Source: Halorubrum distributum JCM 10118 (lineage in GTDB: Archaea; Halobacteriota; Halobacteria; Halobacteriales; Haloferacaceae). From it: 41,494 nucleotides of DNA. Positions within the stretch are counted from its first letter, which is position 1; every line of letters begins with the position of its first letter. Below are positions 24,324-32,346 of the stretch, one piece after another. Below the pieces are notes generated by a model. That model did not search any database. It was not told the DNA's origin and saw only the letters and a list, made by a program, of their open reading frames with translations. Made by a program: the position numbers and the translations under genes. The stretch covers positions 30,628-72,121 of the forward strand of contig NZ_AOJN01000063.1 of the NCBI RefSeq assembly GCF_000337335.1. The letters are read 5' to 3'.

Positions 24324-25873
24324 CACGCACCACCTCCGGCGGCCGCCTCCTCGCCATCGCCGGTCTCGACTTCCGGATCGATGGCGTCGCGGATCCCGTC
24401 ACCGAGGGCGTTCATTCCGGTGACGAGGAGCACGATCATCAGCCCGGGGATCAGCGAGATGTGCCACGAGGGCGACGAGACGTAGCTCTGCCCGGCCGAT
24501 ATCGCCCGTCCCCAGGCGGGCGTCGGGGGTGATATCCCCAAGCCGTTACCGAGGAACGACAGCGCCGAGAGGCTGATGATGATCCCGCCGACGGACATCG
24601 AGGCGTAGACGAGCAGGTACCCGAGGACATAGGGGAGCATGTGCTTTTGCATGATGTTCCGCGGCCGTTGGCCGTAGCTCTCCGCGGCGCGGACCCAGTC
24701 TTCCTGTGCGACCTGTAGCGCCGGGCCCCGAACCGCTCGCCACAGGAACGGCCACGTTGTGAACGCGAATATGAGCGCCAACAGGAACCCGCCGTCGAGT
24801 ACCGCCCCGAGCCACGTGTTCGCGAAGACCGCGCTCATCATTATCAGCAACAGCAGCTGTGGCACGGAGACGACTCCGTCCGCGACCGTGAGTATCCCGA
24901 GGTCGAGCGACCCGCTGTAGTACGCGGACAGCATCGACAGCGTCATCGCCACCACCGCGGCCCCCGTGATCGCCATTCCCGAGACGATCATCGTGATCCT
25001 GGCGCCGCCCATCATGAACGTGAACAGGTCGCGACCGTTCGGGAGCGTTCCGAACGGGTGGAAGCGGCCGTAGTCGTCGTAGGTCATCACGCCCACGTTG
25101 GTATCGACCGCACCCTTCGACTTCGAGTCGAAGTTGGCGTCGCCGGCGAACACCGTCTCGACCGTTCCCTCCTCCGTGAGGTACTGGATCTGGCTCTCGT
25201 CGCTGTAGGGGCTCTGGATGTTCTGACTGACCGTCGAGGGAGCCAGCGCGGACCCGAACGTCGCCATCGTCAGGAACACGACCAACACGATGATTCCGAA
25301 CTGTCCCCAACGGTGTCCACGGAGGTTGTTGACGATGTCGTCCGTCGGGGTCCAGTCGGACTCGCGGTAGTGGTCGCGGTAGACGAGCCACCCGCGGAAC
25401 GCCCAGTAGGCGGTAAAGAGCGCGTACGCCATGATGAGCGAGAACCTGAGAGCCCATGCGACCGCCGGCTGAAGCCCGAGGAAGGTGCCCTGCCACGCGC
25501 CGTTCGGGGTCTGATGCCCTTGGTTCGGGATGACTTCGCGGCTGAACAGCGTCGGCAACTCGCCGAGCGTCCCCCCCACGCTGCGGAGCATCCCGACCAC
25601 ACCGGCCTGGAAATCGGTCACGATCTGCGCCAGCCCGGGCGAGACGAACCCCACGACGATGTCGATGAGACCGGTCACTCCGATGACCAACGCGTCGAGC
25701 ATACCGACCAGGATCCCGCCCCACGTGGCGAACTCGACGGCGAGCAACACGAACATCGGAACGGCCCACCACACGAACGGCTCCGGGTTCTCCGCGATGC
25801 GGGCGGTGAGCGACAGATTATCACGGTGTGTCAGTTCCTCTCGAATCGACTCGGTGGAATGTCTATCGGACAT
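24323..25873 (-). CDS. dppC: Enlarged peptide ABC importer permease, DppC type (operon 2)
   Basis: A 516-residue permease, against about 300 for the family and 328 for the operon 1 copy. The canonical DppC core begins near residue 182 (NLRGHRWGQFGIIVLVV). It has the GRDLFTFMMGGARIT motif, the EAA loop EDWVRAAESYGQRPRNIMQKH and the DAIDPEV end. Ahead of it are about 180 extra residues with three or four hydrophobic helices (for example WWAVPMFVLLAVEF and FSLIMAYALFTAYWAF) and a segment around REVIPNQGHQTPNG. A second insertion of ~50 residues follows the first core helix (about 220-270), on the outer side. It is 1 base after dppB's stop and partners a permuted binding protein. Confidence 0.9.
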   Translation of the reverse strand: MSDRHSTESIREELTHRDNLSLTARIAENPEPFVWWAVPMFVLLAVEFATWGGILVGMLDALVIGVTGLIDIVVGFVSPGLAQIVTDFQAGVVGMLRSVGGTLGELPTLFSREVIPNQGHQTPNGAWQGTFLGLQPAVAWALRFSLIMAYALFTAYWAFRGWLVYRDHYRESDWTPTDDIVNNLRGHRWGQFGIIVLVVFLTMATFGSALAPSTVSQNIQSPYSDESQIQYLTEEGTVETVFAGDANFDSKSKGAVDTNVGVMTYDDYGRFHPFGTLPNGRDLFTFMMGGARITMIVSGMAITGAAVVAMTLSMLSAYYSGSLDLGILTVADGVVSVPQLLLLIMMSAVFANTWLGAVLDGGFLLALIFAFTTWPFLWRAVRGPALQVAQEDWVRAAESYGQRPRNIMQKHMLPYVLGYLLVYASMSVGGIIISLSALSFLGNGLGISPPTPAWGRAISAGQSYVSSPSWHISLIPGLMIVLLVTGMNALGDGIRDAIDPEVETGDGEEAAAGGGA

Positions 25874-25874
25874 A

Positions 25875-26963
25875 TTACTCACGCTCTCCAAGGCTGATTC
25901 GCGGGTCGATGTACGTGTACAGGAGGTCTTGGCTGATGTTGAAGAGGATCTGGATCACGATGAAGATGAACACGAGAGCCATCACCAGCGGGATGTCCGG
26001 CCCCAGCACCGCGCTGAAGAAGAGATTCCCGAGACCGTTGATACCGAACACCGACTCGACGAGGACGGATCCCCCGATCAACAGGTAGAACTCGCCCATG
26101 ACGACGGGCAGAAGCGGGATGATCGCGTTTCGGCCGACGTGTTTGGCGATGATCCGACGGGGTGACACGCCCTTGGCCTTCGCTGTCTCGACGTACTTCG
26201 AATTGATGCTCTCGAGCACCGCCGTCCGTCCGATCCGTACCTCGTTACCCATCGACGACGATCCGAGCACGAGCGCCGCGGGCAGTATCCATTTGAACGC
26301 GACGAACATCGGGCCGGGATTGGGTACCGGAATGAACAACAGCTCCAGGTACGGGATGCCGCTGAATATCTCCACGTTGGTGAACAGGTTGCCCAGCGCA
26401 TCGGGGGTCCCGCTGACCTGCGTCTCGACGATCGCTGTGCGGTAGAAACTGAGGGCACCACCGGCGGTGATCAGCCCGGAGATGATGACGGCGAGCCAGA
26501 AGTTCGGCATCGCGCGCCAGATGATCCCGAACCCCGAACTCGCGTAGTCGCGGAACGTGTTCGCGCGCAGGCCGGCGTACAGCCCGACCGGGACGCCGAC
26601 CCCGAGCGCGATGACGACCGACCAGAACCCGAGCCAGAGCGTCGCGGGCATCCGGTTGATGATGAGCGTGGTGACGGGCGTCTCGCGCTGGATGACCCAC
26701 GAGTCACCGAAGTCGAGCAGGAACAGGTCGCTGACGACTCGGAAGTACTGTTCCCACAAGGGTATGGGGTTTCCGGCCGAGTCGATGTAGTTCAGCGCCA
26801 TCCGGAGCTGTCGGATGTCCGCCGGCGTCGCCTGTCGACCGAGGATGCTCCCGACGGGATCGATCGGCCCGAGGTAGAGGATCAGAAACGACATCGTGAC
26901 CCCGAAGATCATCACCGGGATCGCGAGTCCTAACCGCTTGAGTATGTAGATTCCTCGATTCAT
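25875..26963 (-). CDS. dppB: Peptide ABC importer permease, DppB type (operon 2)
   Basis: A 362-residue permease with the DppB N-terminus (MNRGIYILKRLGLAIPVMIF, LYLGPIDPVGSIL), the EAA loop SKYVETAKAKGVSPRRIIAKH and the C-terminal YIDPRISLGERE. It is about 30 residues longer than the operon 1 copy because of a larger outer segment around GNPIPLWEQY and GNLFTNVEIFSGIPYLELL. First of the four tightly packed transporter genes. Confidence 0.93.
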   Translation of the reverse strand: MNRGIYILKRLGLAIPVMIFGVTMSFLILYLGPIDPVGSILGRQATPADIRQLRMALNYIDSAGNPIPLWEQYFRVVSDLFLLDFGDSWVIQRETPVTTLIINRMPATLWLGFWSVVIALGVGVPVGLYAGLRANTFRDYASSGFGIIWRAMPNFWLAVIISGLITAGGALSFYRTAIVETQVSGTPDALGNLFTNVEIFSGIPYLELLFIPVPNPGPMFVAFKWILPAALVLGSSSMGNEVRIGRTAVLESINSKYVETAKAKGVSPRRIIAKHVGRNAIIPLLPVVMGEFYLLIGGSVLVESVFGINGLGNLFFSAVLGPDIPLVMALVFIFIVIQILFNISQDLLYTYIDPRISLGERE

Positions 26964-27234
26964 GCCTCGATCACCGGATCGGGCACCGATGTCTCGCCGA
27001 CGGGCTGAGGCTGGGAGGACTGGTTAGCCGGGACCGGCCCGCACGAACGTAACACGGTCCGGACGCGCCGCGCGCGGCTTGTCGGTGCCGTCAACGACTG
27101 TCGATCGTTCGTCGAATCTGTGGGGCGCAAACGTAATGGACTGATACTGGTGGCCATTCTTAACCATATCGATCAAACGACCGAGAGGGAGGCCGAACGG
27201 CCGGTTCAAAGCCGATAAACGACGCTGTCGCGGG
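26964..27234 (-). other. 271-bp gap between binding protein and dppB of operon 2
   Basis: No gene is supported. On the minus strand TTTATCGG near 27220 and GGTTAAGAATGG near 27155-27166 are possible TATA-like elements, so dppBCDF may have a separate promoter with a leader of 150 bases or more. A GATCACCGGATCGGG block just before dppB resembles the direct repeat after the operon 1 binding protein. Confidence 0.4.
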
Positions 27235-29121
27235 TTACTCGCCCTGCCAGTGGTTGGCGTACCCGTCACCGCCGCCGGGGAAGACCTGCGGGGGCGTGAG
27301 GTGGTACGCGGACTCGCCGCGGCCCTTGAACACGCTCTCGACGAAGTCGTCGCGCGTCATCACGTACGCCATCGCCTTCCGGACCGGCTTGGGCACGTTC
27401 TCCATGTTGAACGCGACGTAGAACGTGTCGATGGTCGGCGTCCGCGACATGTTGACCGTCTTGTCGTTCCCGAGCGGCCCGTACGTTCCGGTCTGCTGGG
27501 CGCCGTCTTGGCTCGTCAGGTCGATGAGCCCGGGATCGAACTGCGAGGTCGGGATCCCGCCGGCGTCCGCGTTCTCGTTGAGGAACCGATTGTAGATCGC
27601 GTTCGGATCGCTGAGGATCGCGTCTTGGACGTTGTCGATCGCCGGCGCATCGCCGTGGTAGTCCCCGAACGCCGAGGCACGGAACTCGCCGCCGACGCCG
27701 GACTCCCACTGCTCGAAGACGAACGGACCGCAGCCGACCGGGTTCGTCGAGAACTCCTGGAAGGTCATGTCGCCGTCGTACCCTTCGATGTCGCCGACGA
27801 TGCCCTCGGGGACGGCCGAGAACGCCGAGTAACTGAGCACCTCGAGCGCGTAGCCGAACGGCTCGCGGAGCGTGACGGTGAAGGTGTAGTCGCCGGTCGC
27901 TTCGACGGCGACCGACTCCGGCACGACGTTCCCGTCCTCGTCCTCCTCGCGGTCGATGTTCAGGACGCTGATCGGGAAGTAGGTGTTCGTCGAGTTCGAG
28001 GACTCGACGAGCCGTCGGATCGAGTAGACCATATCGTCCGCGGTCACCTCTCCGTAGTCGCCGTGGAACTGGATTCCCTCCTTGAGGGTGAACTCGTACT
28101 CGGTGAGGTCGTCGTTCGTGGAGTAGTCCTCGATCAGGAGCGGTTCGACCTCGACCGTCCCGTTGACGTAGTTGAACGGCGCGTCGAACATGTCCATGAT
28201 CTTGGCGCCGCTCGCCGTGTTCCCCGAGGCGATCGGGTCGAGCGCGTTGAACGTCGCGGACGTCCCGTTCAGCGTGCTGCTGCCTTCGAGCCCGCGGACG
28301 GACGTGCTGGTCTTCGCCCGGGACGCGCCCATCCCGCCCGGCGGGTCGTAGTCGACTCGGTCGTACCAGAACAGGTCCTCGACGCTGTGGTACACCGGGA
28401 GCAGCGCCGCGGACTCCCAGAGCAGCTTCTCCAGCCGGAGGGTCGCGTCGCCGCGTGCGCTTGCCGCCTCGTCGGTGTTCTCCGGATTGCCCGAGATCCC
28501 CGCGAACGCCTCCGTCATCGCGCTACGGACTTGGGGGTCGGTGTAGGAGTCTTCGCTCCAGAACAGCCGTGCGCCGTTCGGCGACGCCCCTTCGGCGTCG
28601 TAAACCGTGTTGTCCGGATCGACCAGCTGCGTGAAGTTCCTGATCCCCGGGTAGTCCGCGATCCAACCGAGGGTGAACGCGTCCATCTCGCCTTTCTCGG
28701 TCCGCTCGAGGAGGGCGCCGAAGTCGGCCTTGCTGATGTTCATATCGATGTAGACCGACTCGAGGCGGGCTCGGAGCGTATTCGCGATCTCCTCCCACGC
28801 CGGCGAGTTGTACTGGAGCCAATCGAGGCTGAACCGGTTGTCGGGCCCGTACCCGGCCTCTTCCATCGCCGCTCGGGCCTCCTGGATCCGGTTCTCGTTC
28901 GCTCCGTACGGGTACGAAGACGGGAGTTCCAACTCGCCGTCGTCTCCGTCTCCGCCGTCGTCTCCGTCTCCGCCGTCGGATCCGTCCATTCCGTCTTCGC
29001 CGTCGGATCCGTCTCCGCCGTCGCCGCCGTTCCCGGAACAGCCCGCGATGCTAGCCGTGAGTGCCGACGCTCCAGTCACTCGGAGGAACTGGCGCCGTTT
29101 GAAATTGTCTTTGTCAGACAT
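27235..29121 (-). CDS. Circularly permuted substrate-binding lipoprotein of peptide ABC operon 2
   Basis: A 628-residue SBP_bac_5-type binding protein in permuted order. Residues 1-28 hold a Tat motif (KRRQFLR) and lipobox SIAGC (Cys28), then a Gly/Asp linker to about 63. Next come elements that normally close the family: PYGANENRIQEARAAMEEAG (72-90), DAFTLGWIADYPG (147-159) and LLPVYHS (240-246). After a short joint near 277-290 come the elements that normally open it: FNALDPIASG (291-300), FTLKEGIQFHG and VTADDMVYS (344-367), NPVGCGPFVFEQW (460-472) and FYVAFNMENVPKPVRKAMAY (567-586). The protein ends at FPGGGDGYANHWQGE, where a normal protein would continue into PYG. All segments are present, so it should fold and bind, with the lipid anchor on a different part of the protein. 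Confidence 0.9.
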   Translation of the reverse strand: MSDKDNFKRRQFLRVTGASALTASIAGCSGNGGDGGDGSDGEDGMDGSDGGDGDDGGDGDDGELELPSSYPYGANENRIQEARAAMEEAGYGPDNRFSLDWLQYNSPAWEEIANTLRARLESVYIDMNISKADFGALLERTEKGEMDAFTLGWIADYPGIRNFTQLVDPDNTVYDAEGASPNGARLFWSEDSYTDPQVRSAMTEAFAGISGNPENTDEAASARGDATLRLEKLLWESAALLPVYHSVEDLFWYDRVDYDPPGGMGASRAKTSTSVRGLEGSSTLNGTSATFNALDPIASGNTASGAKIMDMFDAPFNYVNGTVEVEPLLIEDYSTNDDLTEYEFTLKEGIQFHGDYGEVTADDMVYSIRRLVESSNSTNTYFPISVLNIDREEDEDGNVVPESVAVEATGDYTFTVTLREPFGYALEVLSYSAFSAVPEGIVGDIEGYDGDMTFQEFSTNPVGCGPFVFEQWESGVGGEFRASAFGDYHGDAPAIDNVQDAILSDPNAIYNRFLNENADAGGIPTSQFDPGLIDLTSQDGAQQTGTYGPLGNDKTVNMSRTPTIDTFYVAFNMENVPKPVRKAMAYVMTRDDFVESVFKGRGESAYHLTPPQVFPGGGDGYANHWQGE

Positions 29122-29141
29122 ACACAGTCGATTCCTAAGAA

Positions 29142-29155
29142 CAATAATTAATACT
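29142..29155 (-). promoter_or_regulatory. Promoter of ABC operon 2
   Basis: AAGTATTAATTATT on the minus strand is centred about 27 bases before the ATG at 29121, consistent with a leaderless transcript. The rest of 29122-29407 holds no gene. Confidence 0.65.
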
Positions 29156-29407
29156 TTCGGTGTACTGAGATATCAATACCCGATCCCACCGTTCGGACCG
29201 AGTTTTTTCACCGGATCCTGAACCTGTGGCCCCACTCGCTCGGTGCCGTGAGAGATGGCAGAAAATCCGACTCTTGTTCCGATCGGATGCCTCCGCTACG
29301 ACCGAAACGAGCGTCCGTCGCCGCCGCGTCGTCGGGGCGAAATCGCAGTCGAACACGGCGCGTTCGACCGCCCTTGCCACGGCCGGTCCGCGTCGGCTCT
29401 CCGGCCG

Positions 29408-31036
29408 TCACTCCCCCTCGGTCGACAGCACCGTCCCGACCCCCTTGCTCGACCCCTCGCGGAAGACGAACCGCTGCCCCTCCTCGATCAGGTACGGGCG
29501 GAACTTGAAGCGGACGCGCGCCTCGCCCGTGTCGCCCGGGAGCAGTCGCCCCTCCGCCGGGAAGAACGCGGCCGCCTCGGAGACGGTCTCGAGGTGGACG
29601 ACCGGCTCGTACCCTTCCTGGATCCGGGTCGGGTGGTTTAGGACCATCACCTCGGCGTCGAACTCGCGGACCGGCTCCGGCTCGCTCCCGCGGGGGACCA
29701 GGGCCATCCCGCGCTCGATCTCCGCCTCGTCGACGCCCTTCAGCGCGATGCCGACGATCCGCCCGGCGGTCGCCTTGTCGACCCGGTGGTAGTGCATCTC
29801 GATCGACCGCGCCTCCACCTCGCGGAAGGAGCCGTCGGACATGGGACCGAGCAGGAGCTCGTCGCCCGTCTCGACGGTCCCCGAGTTCACCGTGCCGGAC
29901 GCGACCGCGCCCACGCCGGTCACCTGGTAGCTGCGGTCGACGTACATCCGGAACGTCTCGCGATCGGGCGTCGCGCGCTTCGGCAGGTGCTCGAACAGGC
30001 GGTCGAGCGTCTCAACCCCGTCCTTCGTCACCGCGCTGGTCCGCAGCAGGGGGACGACGCCGTCGCCGACCTCCGCGATCGCGGTGTCGACCCCGTGCCG
30101 GTCGACGAGGAGGGGAGTCTGTCCCGCGTCGCGCAGCATCGACTCGACCTCGCGCTCGACGTCCGCGAGCCGCTCGTCGCTCACGGCGTCCGCCTTCGTG
30201 ATCGCGACGACGGTCGGCAGCTCGGTCGCGAGGAGGATCCCGAGGTGCTCGCGGGTGGTCTTGGTCGGGCCGTCGTCGGCGGCGACGACGAGCAGCCCGT
30301 AGTCGAGCTTCTGGCCGACGAGCCCGCGGATCGTCGTCCGGAGCCACGGCTCGTGGCCGACGGTGTCGACGAAGGACACGAGCCGGTCCGCCGCCTCGAC
30401 GACGCCGGCGCGGTCCGCCTTGCGGTGTGGGTTGTCCATCCGGACCGGCTCGTCGGCGTCGTCGGCGAACCCGTACACCGCGTACGAGAGGTCCGCGGAG
30501 AGGCCGCGCTCGACCTCGTGGGGCTGGACGTCGAGGAAGCCGCGCGTGCCGCCCTGCCCGTCGTCGGCGCGGCCGGTGACCAGCGTGCCGACGAGCGTCG
30601 ACTTCCCGTGGTCGACGTGGCCGGCGGTGCCGACGACGAGGTGGTCCTCGTCGGCCTCGAACACGCCGCCGTCGCGGAGCGTCGCGAGCCCGACCAGCCC
30701 CGCCTCGTCGCCGTCGCGCCCGTCGCCGGCGCTCCAGGTCTCGACGTCGGCGATGTGGGCGTCCGCCTCGTCGGCCAGAAGCGACAGCACGTCCATCGTC
30801 TCCGAGAAGGTCTCGGGGGCGATGCCGGCGAGTCCCCCGTCGTCGGTGACGCCGAGGACGTAGGTTGCCTCGCCGTCGCCGGAGAGGACGCGGTGGCGGA
30901 GCTGGGCCACGAGCGACTCCATGCGCCCGTCGGCGAGGTGGACCTCGCGCGTCAGCCGCTCCTTGAACTCGATGGCGCCGCCGTCCCGCTCGCCGCGCTC
31001 GATGGCCCGCCTGAGGGCGGACCGGTCAGCGCTCAT
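29408..31036 (-). CDS. GTPBP1-type translational GTPase
   Basis: A 542-residue protein of the EF-Tu/GTPBP1-2 group, cytosolic. The G domain starts near residue 130 with GTAGHVDHGKST, then DTVGHE (G3), TKAD (G4) and a TSAV (G5) region. EF-Tu-like domains II (SYQVTGVGAVASGTVNSGTV) and III (ARVRFKFRPYLIEEGQRFVF) follow. The first ~120 residues, with GAIEFKERLTREVHLADGR, are the archaeal GTPBP1-specific N-terminal domain. In animals GTPBP1/2 act in mRNA turnover and ribosome rescue; the archaeal role is not known. The ATG at 31036 is preferred to an upstream in-frame start at 31090 with no family support. Confidence 0.9.
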   Translation of the reverse strand: MSADRSALRRAIERGERDGGAIEFKERLTREVHLADGRMESLVAQLRHRVLSGDGEATYVLGVTDDGGLAGIAPETFSETMDVLSLLADEADAHIADVETWSAGDGRDGDEAGLVGLATLRDGGVFEADEDHLVVGTAGHVDHGKSTLVGTLVTGRADDGQGGTRGFLDVQPHEVERGLSADLSYAVYGFADDADEPVRMDNPHRKADRAGVVEAADRLVSFVDTVGHEPWLRTTIRGLVGQKLDYGLLVVAADDGPTKTTREHLGILLATELPTVVAITKADAVSDERLADVEREVESMLRDAGQTPLLVDRHGVDTAIAEVGDGVVPLLRTSAVTKDGVETLDRLFEHLPKRATPDRETFRMYVDRSYQVTGVGAVASGTVNSGTVETGDELLLGPMSDGSFREVEARSIEMHYHRVDKATAGRIVGIALKGVDEAEIERGMALVPRGSEPEPVREFDAEVMVLNHPTRIQEGYEPVVHLETVSEAAAFFPAEGRLLPGDTGEARVRFKFRPYLIEEGQRFVFREGSSKGVGTVLSTEGE

Positions 31037-31133
31037 GTCCGCTCGTAGGCGACAGCCGGGCTTAACGGTTTTCGTGGTACGTGCCCCCACGACACGTGAT
31101 CGCTCGCGACGCCTCGGGAGCGCTCCGGCGGGC

Positions 31134-31140
31134 TATTTAA
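31134..31140 (+). promoter_or_regulatory. TATA box of the CARF-like regulator gene
   Basis: TATTTAA lies 25-31 bases before the ATG at 31165, the usual spacing for a leaderless haloarchaeal gene. Confidence 0.6.
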
Positions 31141-31164
31141 CCGACCGCCGCGGACAAGGACGAT

Positions 31165-32010
31165 ATGGACACCTCGGTCCCCAGCGTCGCCGAACGCCGC
31201 GTCCACGTGGTCCCGCTCGGCTACGAGCGCGACCGGATCGTCGAGCCCCTCCGCCGCCACGGCGCCGACGTCGCCTACCTCCTCGTCGACGCCCCCGACC
31301 GCGACGGGGCCCGCGGCGACGTGGACTTCGACGCGGCCGGCGCCGCCGACCCCGCCGACACCCGCGTCGACCCCGACGCGCTCACCGACTACCAGCGCGA
31401 CGCGTGGACGGCCGCCGCCGAGTTCGCCGAAGTCCGGCCGATCCCCGTCGCGCTCGCGGACGTGTACGACGCCCTCGGCGTGACGACGACGGTCGCCGCC
31501 CGCCACCAGGCGAGCGCGGCGGACGGCGACCGCCTCTTCGGGAACGTCTCTACCGGACCGCGGATCGCCGCGGTCGGCGTCGCGCTGGCGTGTATGATCG
31601 TCGGCGCGCGCCCGTACAGCGTCGAGCCCGAGCGCCACCGGCACGACCGGCGCGAGGAGCCGCTCACCGAGGGCGTCGCCCGCACCGTCGACCTCCCGAT
31701 CTACCCGATGGACGCGCCCACCACCGACCAGGTGGCCGTCCTCGGTCGGCTCCACGAGCGCGCGGAGGAGAACCTGACCACGGACAAGTGGAACCTGATC
31801 GAGTGGGCGCGCGAGCGCGACCTCACGTTCCTGCGCGAGGCAGGCGAGAGCCGGACCGCGAAGTACCGCGCCTTAGAGACGCACGTGCTCTCGCCGCTGC
31901 GCGAGCGCGGCTACGTCGAACTGGAGGACATCGGGCGCTCCGACACCGTCCGCCTCACCGAGACCGGCCGCCGCGTCTTCTTCGCGTTCAAGCACAAGAT
32001 CGGCGAGTAG
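31165..32010 (+). CDS. CARF-like winged-helix regulator (HFX_2341/DUF6293 type)
   Basis: A 281-residue protein. Residues ~10-175 look like a Rossmann-type CARF domain: RVHVVPLGYERDRIVEPLRR at the N-terminus, YLLVDAPD, and the glycine-containing GNVSTGPRIAAVGVALACMI. Residues ~195-281 are a winged helix-turn-helix (NLIEWARERDLTFLREAG, ALETHVLSPLRERGYVEL, RLTETGRRVFFAFKHK). I recognise this as the haloarchaeal HFX_2341/DUF6293 group from recollection. CARF domains bind cyclic or linear nucleotides in CRISPR-linked regulators, but no cas gene is in the window. The ligand and target genes are unknown. It is divergent from the GTPase gene. Confidence 0.8.
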   Translation: MDTSVPSVAERRVHVVPLGYERDRIVEPLRRHGADVAYLLVDAPDRDGARGDVDFDAAGAADPADTRVDPDALTDYQRDAWTAAAEFAEVRPIPVALADVYDALGVTTTVAARHQASAADGDRLFGNVSTGPRIAAVGVALACMIVGARPYSVEPERHRHDRREEPLTEGVARTVDLPIYPMDAPTTDQVAVLGRLHERAEENLTTDKWNLIEWARERDLTFLREAGESRTAKYRALETHVLSPLRERGYVELEDIGRSDTVRLTETGRRVFFAFKHKIGE

Positions 32011-32346
32011 CGGAGCCATCTCGGCCGACGAGCGGCGACCGGTCGAAACGCACGCCGCGAGCCGTCCGACCCGAACGCGTTGTTCGGTCTGTCCGAACTA
32101 TCGACGGCTAACGTAGAATTATCCCCCGCACCTCGACTTAGATGCGTGACGCCCGCCGGGCGGTCGGGGCGCCCTCCCCGCCCTCCACACCGCCTGTCCG
32201 CTATCGGCTCCCGGTCGCCCCGGTCCCCTCTCGCGGCGACCGGCCGTCGCCGCCGGCCGGATGCCGGCGACGATCCCCGCTGACGCCGCCGCGGCCGTCC
32301 GGCGGACCGTCACGGCCGGCGGAGCTCCCGTCGGCGTTTCTCCGAC
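32011..32346. other. 336-bp intergenic region between convergent genes
   Basis: No gene is supported between the regulator and TFIIB genes. The interval holds an AT-richer spot (GTAGAATTATCC near 32113) and several GC hairpins, for example GTCGCCG/CGGCGAC around 32246-32271, which may serve as transcript ends for the two convergent genes. Confidence 0.4.

Noticed and set aside
27024-27269. 81-codon minus-strand frame in the gap before dppB of operon 2
   Set aside because: It overlaps the end of the binding-protein gene out of frame and has no domain or convincing composition.
27235-29121. Operon 2 binding protein as a frameshifted or fused pseudogene
   Set aside because: Single uninterrupted frame with intact Tat signal, lipobox and promoter, and each segment of the fold present exactly once; a second gene in the window shows the same arrangement.
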